A stretch of 64,000 nt of DNA from Kerstersia sp052103615. Its GTDB lineage: Bacteria > Pseudomonadota > Gammaproteobacteria > Burkholderiales > Burkholderiaceae_B. Below the pieces are notes generated by a model. It made no database searches. It was not told where the DNA came from and saw nothing but the letters and a program-made list of their open reading frames with translations. Shown here piece by piece: positions 7,910 through 16,003 of the stretch. The DNA lies in NCBI RefSeq assembly GCF_052103615.1, contig NZ_JBQEKA010000007.1:1-64000 (forward strand). Direction: 5' to 3'. The number at the start of each line of letters is the position of its first letter. Position 1 is the first letter of the stretch. The position numbers and the translations under genes are program-made.

Positions 7910-9202
7910 TTAGCGCTTCAGGCTGGCAAAGGCCTTGTCCGCTGCCTTCAGCGTGGCATCTATGACTTCGTCCGTATGGGTGGCGGAAACGAAACCAGCT
8001 TCGAAGGCGGACGGCGCCAGGTGCACGCCATGGTCCAGCATGGCATGGAAGAAATGCTTGAAGTGCTCAATATTGCACTCCTGCACTTCAGCGAAGCTGG
8101 CAGGCGGCGTATCGCGGAAATACAGGCCTATCATGCCGCCGATGCTGTCACTGGAAAAAGCGATGCCGTGACGTTGGGCGGCAGCGTTCAGGCCGGCGCA
8201 GAGCCGGGCGGCACGGGCTGCCAGGGCTTCGTAAAAACCAGGGGTGCCCAGCAGGCGCAGCGTGGCCAGCCCGGCGGCGACGGCGACCGGGTTGCCCGAG
8301 AGGGTGCCTGCCTGGTAAACCGCGCCCAGTGGCGCGATATTGGCCATGACATCGGCCCGGCCGCCGAAGGCGCCGACAGGCATGCCGCCACCGATGATCT
8401 TGGCCAGCGTGGTGATGTCCGGCGTGACGCCGGTCAGGCCTTGCGCGCCCTGCGGGCCGACGCGGAAACCGGTCATGACTTCATCGAAAATCAGTAGGGC
8501 GCCGTGGCGTGTGCACAGCGTGCGCAGGGTTTCCAGGAAGCCGGGGGCGGGGCGCACCAGATTCATGTTGCCGGCGAAGGGTTCGACGATCACGCAGGCG
8601 ATGTCATCGCCCATGGCCGCGAAGGCCGCTTCAGCAGCGGCGTTGTCGTTGTAGTCCAGCACCAGGGTATGCTGCACGAATTCGGGCGGCACTCCGGCGG
8701 AGGTCGGATTGTTGAAGGTCAGCATGCCCGAGCCTGCCTTGACCAGCAGGCTGTCGGCATGGCCGTGGTAGCAGCCTTCGAACTTGATAATCTTGTTGCG
8801 GCCCGTGGCGCCGCGCGCCAGGCGGATGGCGCTCATGGTGGCTTCCGTGCCCGAACTGACCAGGCGAACCTGCTCCATCGAGGGCAGGCGTGCGATCAGC
8901 GCCTCGGCGATCTCGATTTCCGCTTCGGTGGGGGCGCCGAAAGACAGGCCATTGAGCGCTGCCGTGCGAACCGCCTCGATCACGTCAGGGTGCGCGTGGC
9001 CCAGGATGGCCGGCCCCCAGGAGCCAACGTAGTCAATGTACTGTTTGCCGTCTGCGTCCCAGATGTAGGGGCCCTGGGCGCGCTCAATGAAGCGCGGCGT
9101 GCCGCCTACCGAGCGGAACGCGCGCACGGGCGAGTTCACGCCGCCGGGAATACTGCGGCAGGCGCGTTGAAACAAGGTGTCGTTGCGGGAGGAGGCTGTC
9201 AT
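7910..9202 (-). CDS. hemL: Glutamate-1-semialdehyde 2,1-aminomutase
   Basis: PLP enzyme of the C5 heme pathway that converts glutamate-1-semialdehyde to 5-aminolevulinate. The 430-residue protein has the family N-terminus PGGVNSPVRAF, the glycine-rich SSGTEATMSA, the PLP aspartate in LLIFDEVMTGFR (Asp240), and the Schiff-base lysine in LAKIIGGGMPVGA (Lys268). The start ATG 9202 gives MTASSRNDTLFQRA, typical for the family; the frame stays open further upstream into thiE but that is coincidence. It lies 28 bp downstream of thiE on the same strand. Confidence 0.97.
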   Translation of the reverse strand: MTASSRNDTLFQRACRSIPGGVNSPVRAFRSVGGTPRFIERAQGPYIWDADGKQYIDYVGSWGPAILGHAHPDVIEAVRTAALNGLSFGAPTEAEIEIAEALIARLPSMEQVRLVSSGTEATMSAIRLARGATGRNKIIKFEGCYHGHADSLLVKAGSGMLTFNNPTSAGVPPEFVQHTLVLDYNDNAAAEAAFAAMGDDIACVIVEPFAGNMNLVRPAPGFLETLRTLCTRHGALLIFDEVMTGFRVGPQGAQGLTGVTPDITTLAKIIGGGMPVGAFGGRADVMANIAPLGAVYQAGTLSGNPVAVAAGLATLRLLGTPGFYEALAARAARLCAGLNAAAQRHGIAFSSDSIGGMIGLYFRDTPPASFAEVQECNIEHFKHFFHAMLDHGVHLAPSAFEAGFVSATHTDEVIDATLKAADKAFASLKR

Positions 9203-9230
9203 GATGGCGGTACCGGTATCCGTGAGGTGA

Positions 9231-9896
9231 TCAGACGAATGCCTGCGCGCAGGCGCGGGCGGCGGCTTCAATGTCAGTGGCCTGGAAGATGCCTTGAATG
9301 ATGGCCAGGGCGTCGGCGCCGGCCTGGACGACAGGCGCGGCATTGCCGGCATGGATGCCGCCAATGGCCACCATGGCCGGGCGCGGCGCGGGCAGCTGTT
9401 CAAGCTGGGCGCGGGCCTGCGCCAGCAATTCCAGCGGCACGCGTGCCGCTTCCGGCTTGGTCGGTGACGGATAGACTGCGCCGAAGGCAATGTAATCAGC
9501 GCCCTGGGCCAGCAGGTCTTGGGCGCGGGCCAGGTCGGCGTAGCAGGACACGCCGATGATGCGTGCCGGGCCGAGCGCTGCACGCGTGGCCGCCAGGTCG
9601 CCGTCGTCGCGGCCCAGGTGAACACCGTCGGCAGCCAGCAATTGCGCCAGTTTCCAGTCATCGTTGACGATGAATACCAGGCCGAGTTCGCGGCACAGCC
9701 CGGCAATGGCCTGGCCCTGGCTCAGCAGGGCCTCTGGGCTGGCGCTGTGTTTGCGGCGCCATTGCAGGCTGCGCAGCCCGCCACGGGCAGCGGCGGCAAT
9801 GGCGTCTAGCAGCATGCCGGTGTCGTCGGTGTCAGGCGTGATGCCGTAGAGGCCACGCGGGAAGCGCAGGCCGGCGTAGTCGGGGCGGGGCGTCAT
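9231..9896 (-). CDS. thiE: Thiamine phosphate synthase
   Basis: Joins HMP-pyrophosphate and HET-phosphate to make thiamine phosphate. The 221-residue TIM barrel shows LYGITPDT, LQWRRKHS, FIVNDDWKLA with the metal-binding Asp pair, DGVHLGRDD, GVSCYAD, GAVYPSPTK and AIGGIHAGN, so its active site looks complete, unlike the ThiE-like half of the Nudix fusion at 908. The ATG at 9896 overlaps the thiD-like stop codon, indicating translational coupling in a thiD-thiE unit. No TPP riboswitch is visible upstream of the pair. Confidence 0.95.
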   Translation of the reverse strand: MTPRPDYAGLRFPRGLYGITPDTDDTGMLLDAIAAAARGGLRSLQWRRKHSASPEALLSQGQAIAGLCRELGLVFIVNDDWKLAQLLAADGVHLGRDDGDLAATRAALGPARIIGVSCYADLARAQDLLAQGADYIAFGAVYPSPTKPEAARVPLELLAQARAQLEQLPAPRPAMVAIGGIHAGNAAPVVQAGADALAIIQGIFQATDIEAAARACAQAFV

Positions 9897-10702
9897 TCGT
9901 GCTGTTCTCCGGGCAGGCGCCAGGCCAAACGGCGTCCCATGCCGGGGCGGAAGTTCTGTTGCAGACAGGCCTGGACATAGCTGATAGCCTGGGCCACGGC
10001 TTCGTCAGGGGCCAGGCCGCGCGCCAGGAAAGCGGCAATTGCGGTCGCAACCAGGTCGGCGCTGTCGGACAGGCGTTCCTGGCCGGCATGCCAGTTCCAT
10101 TGGCGCAGCAGGCCTTCGGGGCCGTTGAGCTGGGTGCAGCGGGTGTCGCTGCGCAGGGGCGTGCCCAGCACCAGCGACCATTCAGCGCCTGCTTCGCGCA
10201 AGGCGTCATTGGTTTCCACCGGTTCGCTCAGCAAGCCGTCGGCCAGCCATTGCGTGACCCGCATGTGTTCGGTCACGACAATGTCGGTTTGCGGCAGCAG
10301 CAGCTCAATGGTGGCGGCCATGACATCTTCAGCCAGATCCTGGGCATCGAGATCGCCAGCATCACCGGCGCTGTCCAGATGCAGCACCAGCGGCAGGTGG
10401 TTGTAGTCGGCTGCAATCTGCGCAATGACGCTGACGGCTTCCGGCGTATCCAGGCGGCCGACCTTGATGGCGCTGATGGCCATGTCTTCGAGCAGGCAGC
10501 GCGCCTGTTCGTCGATGAACTCGTGCGAAATGGCGACGATATCTTCCTGGTGCGCCGAATCCTGGACAGTGTTGGCAGTCAGGACGCCCAGGCCATGGCA
10601 CTGCAAGGCAGCGCAGGTGATGGCGTCAGCAGGCAGCGAGGTGGCGCCGCTAGGGTCGAAGGGGCCGAAAATCAGAAGGGGAGGGAGCACAGAGGCGGAC
10701 AC
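9893..10702 (-). CDS. thiD: Divergent ThiD-like hydroxymethylpyrimidine (phosphate) kinase
   Basis: Ribokinase-fold protein of 269 residues, coupled to thiE by a stop/start overlap, so a role in phosphorylating HMP or HMP-P is likely. It differs from standard ThiD. The usual DPSGGAG motif reads FGPFDPSGATSLPAD (12-26), and the C-terminal GTGC anion-hole motif is replaced by a stretch around RLSDSADLVATAIAAF. The middle region (AISAIKVGRLDTPEAVSVIA) fits the family. No in-frame ATG is available; GTG 10702 or GTG 10690 are the plausible starts and neither has a strong ribosome-binding site. Whether it still transfers phosphate is uncertain. Confidence 0.8.
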   Translation of the reverse strand: MSASVLPPLLIFGPFDPSGATSLPADAITCAALQCHGLGVLTANTVQDSAHQEDIVAISHEFIDEQARCLLEDMAISAIKVGRLDTPEAVSVIAQIAADYNHLPLVLHLDSAGDAGDLDAQDLAEDVMAATIELLLPQTDIVVTEHMRVTQWLADGLLSEPVETNDALREAGAEWSLVLGTPLRSDTRCTQLNGPEGLLRQWNWHAGQERLSDSADLVATAIAAFLARGLAPDEAVAQAISYVQACLQQNFRPGMGRRLAWRLPGEQHE

Positions 10703-10900
10703 TGCGGGCGAGGAAAATGGTAGGACCTGGCAGGCGCCTTGTTGGGGCGCTGGCGACAGGAATCCTGCCAGCCGAGGTTGTGTTTGGTTAATATGGCCCC
10801 ATTGTAGGTGAAACAGGAGCGTGCGGGCAGTTGTGCCGCGCTCGCTGCAGGCCAGGCACCCAAGTGTCTGGTCCGGCCCGGCAAAACGGGGCTGTTTTGT

Positions 10901-10920
10901 AATGGGGCGTGAGCCCCGTT
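10901..10920. repeat. Short hairpin in the thiD-rubA divergent spacer
   Basis: ATGGGGC and GCCCCGT pair around a GTGA tetraloop, and a second GGGGC copy lies 20 bp upstream. The 270-bp spacer (10703-10972) has no gene and should hold both promoters. The structure has no assigned role. Confidence 0.3.
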
Positions 10921-10972
10921 CCGGATGCAGGGCCAGCGCCGCCCGCCCGGACTCACAGGAAACTCTGAAACG

Positions 10973-11137
10973 ATGCGTACTTGGATGTGTTTGATTTGCG
11001 GCTGGGTCTATGATGAAACAGCAGGCCTGCCGGAAGAAGGGATTGCGCCGGGTACCCGCTGGGAAGATGTGCCCCCGAACTGGGTCTGTCCGGAGTGCGG
11101 TGCCCGTAAGGATGATTTCGAATTGATGGAAATCTGA
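10973..11137 (+). CDS. rubA: Rubredoxin
   Basis: Mononuclear iron electron carrier of 54 residues. The four iron ligands are Cys6, Cys9, Cys39 and Cys42 in MCLICGWVYD and VCPECGARKDDF, and the knuckle Gly and aromatic residues are in place. The start ATG 10973 follows CAGGAAA; the frame is open further upstream but those residues do not belong to the family. It stands alone, followed by yqgE. In Burkholderiales this gene commonly sits here. Partner could be an alkane or oxygen-detoxifying oxidoreductase elsewhere in the genome. Confidence 0.95.
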   Translation: MRTWMCLICGWVYDETAGLPEEGIAPGTRWEDVPPNWVCPECGARKDDFELMEI

Positions 11138-11204
11138 GATCGTGAACACGTTCTGAACCCTGCCTGTCGGGCTGACAGGTTGAGTCTTGTGTATGGAGTG
11201 TGCC

Positions 11205-11789
11205 ATGACGAAAGCAGCGGAAAGCCAGGTTCTGCCCCATGCCGATTTGTCCAATCAGTTTCTGCTGGCCATGCCTGGCGGGGTTGAAGGCAGCCTTGCC
11301 GGAACCGTGATCTATATCTGCGAGCACACCGCACGCGGCGCGCTGGGACTCGTTATCAACCGGCCGACAGACCTGACTTTGGGCGCTTTGTTTGAACGGA
11401 TCGACCTGAAGCTTGAAATCGAGCCGGATAAAGACGCGCCCGTCTTTTTTGGCGGGCCGGTACAGACGGATCGCGGGTTCGTCCTGCATGCCCCGATTGG
11501 CGAGTATTCGTCCAGCATCAAACTGGGCGAGATGGCGCTGACTACATCGCGCGATATTCTGCAGGCCGTTGCCAACGGCGAAGGCCCGCACCGGCTGCTG
11601 GTGACGCTGGGGTATGCGGGCTGGGGCGCCGGCCAGCTGGAAAGTGAAATGGCGTCCAATGCCTGGCTGTCGGTTTACGCCAGCCCGGACATTATTTTCG
11701 ATGTCGAGCCGGCGCAACGCTATGACGCCGCGCTCAAGCAACTGGGGATAGATCCCATCATGCTCTCGGGAGAGGCCGGGCATGCCTGA
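11205..11789 (+). CDS. YqgE/AlgH family protein
   Basis: Conserved protein of 194 residues with the UPF0301 (YqgE/AlgH) fold. Family marks are NQFLLAMPGG near the N-terminus, RGALGLVINRP, PVFFGGPVQTDRGFVLH and GYAGWGAGQLESEM. Its biochemical role is not known; it nearly always precedes ruvX (yqgF), as here, where its stop overlaps the ruvX start. The start was set at ATG 11205 because a GGAG-like site lies just before it and the family begins about ten residues ahead of NQFLLAMP. Confidence 0.93.
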   Translation: MTKAAESQVLPHADLSNQFLLAMPGGVEGSLAGTVIYICEHTARGALGLVINRPTDLTLGALFERIDLKLEIEPDKDAPVFFGGPVQTDRGFVLHAPIGEYSSSIKLGEMALTTSRDILQAVANGEGPHRLLVTLGYAGWGAGQLESEMASNAWLSVYASPDIIFDVEPAQRYDAALKQLGIDPIMLSGEAGHA

Positions 11790-12336
11790 TGCAGAAAATG
11801 CCGGCCAGGCGGGTGCCCTGAAGGCGCCGGGGGCGGCTGCCGGGGTCAGTGTGGCTGGCGAGCCTGGCGGTGCCTGGGTGGTGGCTGGCGAAGCGGCGCT
11901 GCTCGCCTTCGATTTCGGGCTGCGCAAGCTGGGCGTGGGTTTGGGCAATACCATTACCGGCAGCGCCGCGCCGCTGGAAATTATCCGCACCCAGACCCGC
12001 AGCGAGCGTTTTCAGCGCATTGAAGCCCTGATCGAAGCCTGGCGCCCTGCCAGCCTGATCGTGGGGCTGTCGCTGGATGAAAGCGGCGCCGAACAGCATG
12101 CATCGCTGCAAGGGCGTCGCTTTGCCAATCAGCTGCATGGCCGTTTCGGCCTGCCGGTGATTCTGGTCGATGAGCGCGGTTCCAGCATGGAAGCGCAGCG
12201 CCGTCTGGGCACGAATGAGGACGACGATGCCGTCGCAGCGGCTATTATTCTGGAACGCTACCTGGATTTGCTGTCGAGCGCGTCTGTCGGCTCCTGTAAC
12301 AAAGCGTCCGTGACGGGCTCCCGCACGGCTCTCTAA
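11782..12336 (+). CDS. ruvX: RuvX/YqgF RNase H-fold nuclease
   Basis: Putative Holliday-junction resolvase / pre-16S rRNA 5'-end nuclease. The RNase H-like core starts at LLAFDFGLRKLGVGLGN, carries the catalytic Asp in AFDFG, then LIVGLSLD, and ends with LVDERGSSMEAQRRL and the acidic NEDDDAVAAAIIL. Length is 184 against a usual 140 or so: there is an Ala/Gly-rich N-terminal extension of about 40 residues and a C-terminal tail. A shorter start at a GTG just before VVAGEAALLAF is possible. The ATG at 11782 overlaps the end of yqgE, so coupling favours the long form. Confidence 0.9.
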   Translation: MPDAENAGQAGALKAPGAAAGVSVAGEPGGAWVVAGEAALLAFDFGLRKLGVGLGNTITGSAAPLEIIRTQTRSERFQRIEALIEAWRPASLIVGLSLDESGAEQHASLQGRRFANQLHGRFGLPVILVDERGSSMEAQRRLGTNEDDDAVAAAIILERYLDLLSSASVGSCNKASVTGSRTAL

Positions 12337-12354
12337 TATCCTAAAATCCGCACC

Positions 12355-12909
12355 ATGGCTTCAGATACACCTGTTCATTCGCCCGGCGAGCTGCCGGATG
12401 CCGAAACCCTTTACGCGCGCCTGCTTGCAGGGGTGAAGCAAGAGTTTTCCACGACGCCGCCAGACAAAACCTGGCTGGTTGGCATCCATTCCGGCGGTGC
12501 CTGGCTGGCGGAGCGCTTGCAGCGCGACCTGGGCCTGGAAGGCAATGTGGCGACCTTGAATGTCAGCTTCTACCGCGATGATTTCCATCGCATCGGTTTG
12601 CACGGCAATAGTCAGGCACAGCCTTCTTCCATCAATTTTCCGGTGGCTGGCGCGCATGTCATTCTGGTCGATGACGTGCTGTACACCGGCCGCACGATCC
12701 GGGCGGCCATGAACGAGCTGTTCGATTACGGCCGGCCCGACAGCATCCGCCTGGCGGTCCTGCTGGATCGCGGCGGCCGCGAGTTGCCGGTAGCTGCCTG
12801 CGTCGTGGCGGCGCAGATTCCGCTGTCCCCGGAAAGCGCATTTGTTCTATCCCGTCTCGATAACGGGAATTTTTCCCTGGCCCTGGAAAAGGATTCCGTA
12901 CATGAATAA
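12355..12909 (+). CDS. pyrR: PyrR bifunctional regulator / uracil phosphoribosyltransferase
   Basis: Phosphoribosyltransferase-fold protein of 184 residues. The PRPP-binding motif VILVDDVLYTGRTIRAA is clear, as are NVSFYRDDF and ESAFVLSRLDNG. In Gram-positives PyrR attenuates pyr transcription; in betaproteobacteria it heads the pyrBC' operon and its regulatory role is less certain. No anti-terminator or PyrR-binding loop is recognisable here, and pyrB follows with an 8-bp overlap and no room for one. It starts 18 bp after ruvX. Confidence 0.93.
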   Translation: MASDTPVHSPGELPDAETLYARLLAGVKQEFSTTPPDKTWLVGIHSGGAWLAERLQRDLGLEGNVATLNVSFYRDDFHRIGLHGNSQAQPSSINFPVAGAHVILVDDVLYTGRTIRAAMNELFDYGRPDSIRLAVLLDRGGRELPVAACVVAAQIPLSPESAFVLSRLDNGNFSLALEKDSVHE

Positions 12910-13855
12910 CCCGCAGCTCAACCGCCATGGCGAGCTGACCCACTTGTTGACGACCGAAGGCCTGCCGCGCGATATCCTGACGCATATTCTGGATACCGCT
13001 GCGAACTTTGTGCCCCTGGCCAACCGCGAGGTCAAGAAAGTGCCGCTGCTGCGCGGCAAAAGCGTCTTCAACCTGTTCTTCGAAAACTCGACCCGCACCC
13101 GGACCACCTTCGATATCGCGGCCAAGCGTTTGTCGGCGGATGTGTTCACGTTGAATGTGCAGGCGTCTTCGACGGCCAAGGGTGAATCGTTGCTCGATAC
13201 GATTGCCAACCTGTCTGCCATGCAGGCGGATCTGTTCGTCGTGCGCCATGAGGCCAGCGGCGCGCCTTTCCTGATCGCGCAGCATGTGGCGCCCCATGTG
13301 CATGTGGTCAATGCCGGTGACGGCCGCCACGCGCACCCGACGCAGGCCTTGCTGGATATGTACACCATCCGGCACTTCAAGCAGGACTTCTCCAATCTGT
13401 GCGTAGCCATCGTGGGTGATGTGCTGCATTCACGCGTGGCGCGTTCCGATATTCATGCGCTGACCACGCTGGGCGCGGCGGAAGTACGCGTGATCGGCCC
13501 CTTGACCTTGCTGCCTGGCGGCTTGGAGCAGATGGGGGTGCGTGTTTTCACCGACATCAACGAAGGGTTGAAGGATGTGGATGTCGTAATCGTCCTGCGG
13601 CTGCAGAACGAGCGCATGCGCGGCGCCATGCTGCCCTCGGCGCATGAGTATTTCAAACAGTATGGTTTGACCCGCGAAAAGCTGGCGCGCGCTAAGCCGG
13701 ATGCCATTGTCATGCACCCTGGCCCCATGAACCGGGGGGTGGAAATCGACTCTGCAGTCGCTGATGGCGAGCAGGCGGTCATTCTCAATCAGGTGACCTT
13801 TGGTATCGCAGTCCGTATGGCCGCCATGAGCATCGTAGCGGGAGCACAGGCATGA
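12902..13855 (+). CDS. pyrB: Aspartate carbamoyltransferase catalytic subunit
   Basis: Second step of pyrimidine synthesis: carbamoyl phosphate plus aspartate. The 317-residue protein has the carbamoyl-phosphate loop FFENSTRTRTTF (59-70), the SSTAKGESLLDT loop, HPTQALLDMYTI and MHPGPMNRGVEI. It overlaps pyrR by 8 bp and pyrC' by 4 bp. In this family (class A ATCase, as in Pseudomonas) the catalytic chain has to assemble with an inactive dihydroorotase-like chain, which is exactly the next gene. ATG 12902 has no separate strong ribosome-binding site, consistent with coupling to pyrR. Confidence 0.96.
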   Translation: MNNPQLNRHGELTHLLTTEGLPRDILTHILDTAANFVPLANREVKKVPLLRGKSVFNLFFENSTRTRTTFDIAAKRLSADVFTLNVQASSTAKGESLLDTIANLSAMQADLFVVRHEASGAPFLIAQHVAPHVHVVNAGDGRHAHPTQALLDMYTIRHFKQDFSNLCVAIVGDVLHSRVARSDIHALTTLGAAEVRVIGPLTLLPGGLEQMGVRVFTDINEGLKDVDVVIVLRLQNERMRGAMLPSAHEYFKQYGLTREKLARAKPDAIVMHPGPMNRGVEIDSAVADGEQAVILNQVTFGIAVRMAAMSIVAGAQA

Positions 13856-15150
13856 ATCTGCAGGTAAAGGGAGGCCGGCTGATTGATCCGGCCAATGGGC
13901 TGGACCGCGTCGCGGATTTGTTCGTGGCGGGCGGCCGGATCGTAGGCCTGGATGACATGCCAGCCGGTTTTGTGGCCGACCGGGTGGTGGATGCCCAGGG
14001 CCTGGCGGTCTTGCCGGGCTTGATTGACCTGTCGGTGCGCCTGCGCGAGCCGGGTTTTGAATACCGCGCCACGCTGGAATCGGAAATGCGCGCGGCGCTG
14101 GCTGGCGGCGTGACCAGCGTGGTGCAGCCCCCGGATACAGACCCTACGCTCGATGAGCCTGGCCTGGTGGAAATGCTCAAGCAAAAAGCCCGCCAGCTCA
14201 ACCATGTGCGTTTGTACCCCCTGGGGGCGACCACGGTAGGCCTGAAGGGCGAGCGTCTGACGGAAATGGCCGAGCTGACGGAAGCTGGCTGCGTCGCCTT
14301 TTCCCAGGCCAATGTGCCTTTGACCGATACCAGCGTGATGCTGCGCGCCATGCAATATGCGCGTACCTACGGCTATGTGCTGTGGGTGCGCCCGCAGGAT
14401 TACTGGTTGTCGCGTGGCGGTGTGGCGGCCAGCGGTGCCTATGCGTCGAGGCTGGGCCTGTCCGGTATTCCGGTGCAGGCGGAAACGATTGCTTTGCAGA
14501 CTTTGTTCGATTTGCAGCGTGTGACGGGTGCCCGCCTGCACCTGTGCCGCCTTTCCAGCGCTGCCGGCCTGGAACTGGTGCGCGCCGCCAAGCAGGAAGG
14601 CTTGCCGCTGAGCTGCGATGTGTCGGTCAATCATGTGCATTTGACCGATGTGGATATCGGTTTTTTCGATTCGAATTATCGTCTGGATCCGCCGCTGCGC
14701 GGCCAGCGTGACCGCGCAGCGATACGCGAAGCTTTGCTGGACGGCACGATCGACGCCATTTGTTCGGACCACACGCCGGTCGATGATGACAACAAGCTGC
14801 TGCCTTTTGCCGACGCCGAGCCTGGTGCCACCGGCCTGGAGCTGCTGCTCAGCCTGACCGTGAAGTGGGCGGCCGAAGCCGGCGTGCCGCTGGCGCAGGC
14901 CCTGGCCCATGTCACGTCGCAGCCTGCGCAGGTGCTGAGTATGGGAGCACCGGATTTGCCGCCTTGCGGCCGGCTGGAGCTGGGGGCGCTGGCGGATTTT
15001 GCGCTGGTGGATCTGGATGCCCGCTGGGTGGTTAGTCGCGAGACCTTGCTGAGCCAGAGCTGGCATACGCCTTTCACCGGGCTTGAGCTGCCGTGCCGGG
15101 TGCGTTCCACCTGGGTCGGCGGCCGGCAGGTTTGGGATGCTGCTTCGTGA
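13852..15150 (+). CDS. Inactive dihydroorotase-like subunit (PyrC'/PyrX)
   Basis: Amidohydrolase-fold protein of 432 residues. Active dihydroorotases have Asp-x-His-x-His-Leu-Arg at the first metal site; here the segment reads IDLSVRLREPG (58-68), so both histidines are lost (Ser61 and Arg63). The second half keeps the fold (NYRLDPPLRG, ICSDHTPVDDDNK). This matches the non-catalytic PyrC' that stabilises the class A ATCase in Pseudomonas-type bacteria, and it overlaps pyrB by four bases. A working dihydroorotase must be encoded elsewhere. Function as an ATCase scaffold is inferred from family and context. Confidence 0.9.
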   Translation: MNLQVKGGRLIDPANGLDRVADLFVAGGRIVGLDDMPAGFVADRVVDAQGLAVLPGLIDLSVRLREPGFEYRATLESEMRAALAGGVTSVVQPPDTDPTLDEPGLVEMLKQKARQLNHVRLYPLGATTVGLKGERLTEMAELTEAGCVAFSQANVPLTDTSVMLRAMQYARTYGYVLWVRPQDYWLSRGGVAASGAYASRLGLSGIPVQAETIALQTLFDLQRVTGARLHLCRLSSAAGLELVRAAKQEGLPLSCDVSVNHVHLTDVDIGFFDSNYRLDPPLRGQRDRAAIREALLDGTIDAICSDHTPVDDDNKLLPFADAEPGATGLELLLSLTVKWAAEAGVPLAQALAHVTSQPAQVLSMGAPDLPPCGRLELGALADFALVDLDARWVVSRETLLSQSWHTPFTGLELPCRVRSTWVGGRQVWDAAS

Positions 15151-15899
15151 AGTTGCTGCGTTTCACGTTGCGCGCCATGTTGTTGGTGCCCTGGCTGCTG
15201 GGCGGGTTGCTGACCTTGGCGTTGCTTTACTACCCCGTTTTCAAGGCGGGGAGGGGGGAAACGATCGTCCGGGGCTGGTCGCATGTGCTGTTGCGCTGGT
15301 GTTGCGGCGTGCGGTGTGAAGTTTTCGGTCAGCCCTTGATGGAAGGCTCGGTGTTGTGGACGTCCAATCACGTCTCGTGGGTGGACATCTTCGTGATCAA
15401 TAGCGTGCGCGCGTCCATTTTTGTTGCGAAGAAGGAAGTGCGCGAGTGGCCCTTGGTCGGCTGGCTGGCGGCAGGCGTCGGCACCCTGTTTCTGGATCGG
15501 GCCTACCGGCAGGCGGTGCGTGAAATCGGGCAGGCCGTCGAAATTCATTTCCGCCGCGGCCGTGCGGTCGGGTTGTTTCCGGAAGGCACGACCACGGATG
15601 GCATGCGTTTGCTGCCGTTCCGTTCCGGCTTGTTCGCGCCTGCGGTGGACGCCGGTGTGCCGGTGCAGCCGGTGGCGCTGGTTTTCATGCAGAATGGCAA
15701 GCGCAGCAGCCGTGCCGCTTTTACAGGAGACCAGTCGTTGCTGGCCAATATCTGGTGCATTCTGAGCACGCCGGGCATGCTGATCAAACTGCATTTTCTG
15801 CCGGTGCTGGAAATGCCCGCAGAGGCGGACCAGACGGTACGGCGCACACAAATTGCGCGCATGGCGGAACAGGCTGTGCGTGACGTGGTAGAGGGCTGA
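15147..15899 (+). CDS. 1-acylglycerol-3-phosphate acyltransferase (PlsC-like)
   Basis: Membrane-bound lysophospholipid acyltransferase of 250 residues. An N-terminal hydrophobic segment (about 11-30) is followed by the catalytic HX4D block NHVSWVD (74-80) and the FPEGTTTDG substrate block (from 144). The start is GTG 15147, overlapping the pyrC' stop (GTGA), so it is the last gene of the pyr operon. An upstream in-frame ATG at 15093 would overlap pyrC' by 58 bp and is less likely. The exact acceptor (lysophosphatidate or ornithine lipid precursor) cannot be told apart. Confidence 0.88.
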   Translation: MKLLRFTLRAMLLVPWLLGGLLTLALLYYPVFKAGRGETIVRGWSHVLLRWCCGVRCEVFGQPLMEGSVLWTSNHVSWVDIFVINSVRASIFVAKKEVREWPLVGWLAAGVGTLFLDRAYRQAVREIGQAVEIHFRRGRAVGLFPEGTTTDGMRLLPFRSGLFAPAVDAGVPVQPVALVFMQNGKRSSRAAFTGDQSLLANIWCILSTPGMLIKLHFLPVLEMPAEADQTVRRTQIARMAEQAVRDVVEG

Positions 15900-16003
15900 C
15901 CCGCGGGCAGCAGTGATCTGTCCGGCGGGCGCTTGCCGCCGCCGTCTCGGGCGCCAGTGCAGGGCTAGCGATGACCGCGGCCGCTGGCCCCGGCAGGGCG
16001 AGG

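Noticed and set aside
10703..10972. TPP riboswitch before thiD
   Set aside because: No CUGAGA or ACCUGAUCUGG-type conserved core is seen on the minus strand.
12337..12354. PyrR-controlled attenuator ahead of the pyr genes
   Set aside because: Only 18 bp separate ruvX from pyrR, and pyrR and pyrB overlap; no hairpin with a T-run fits.
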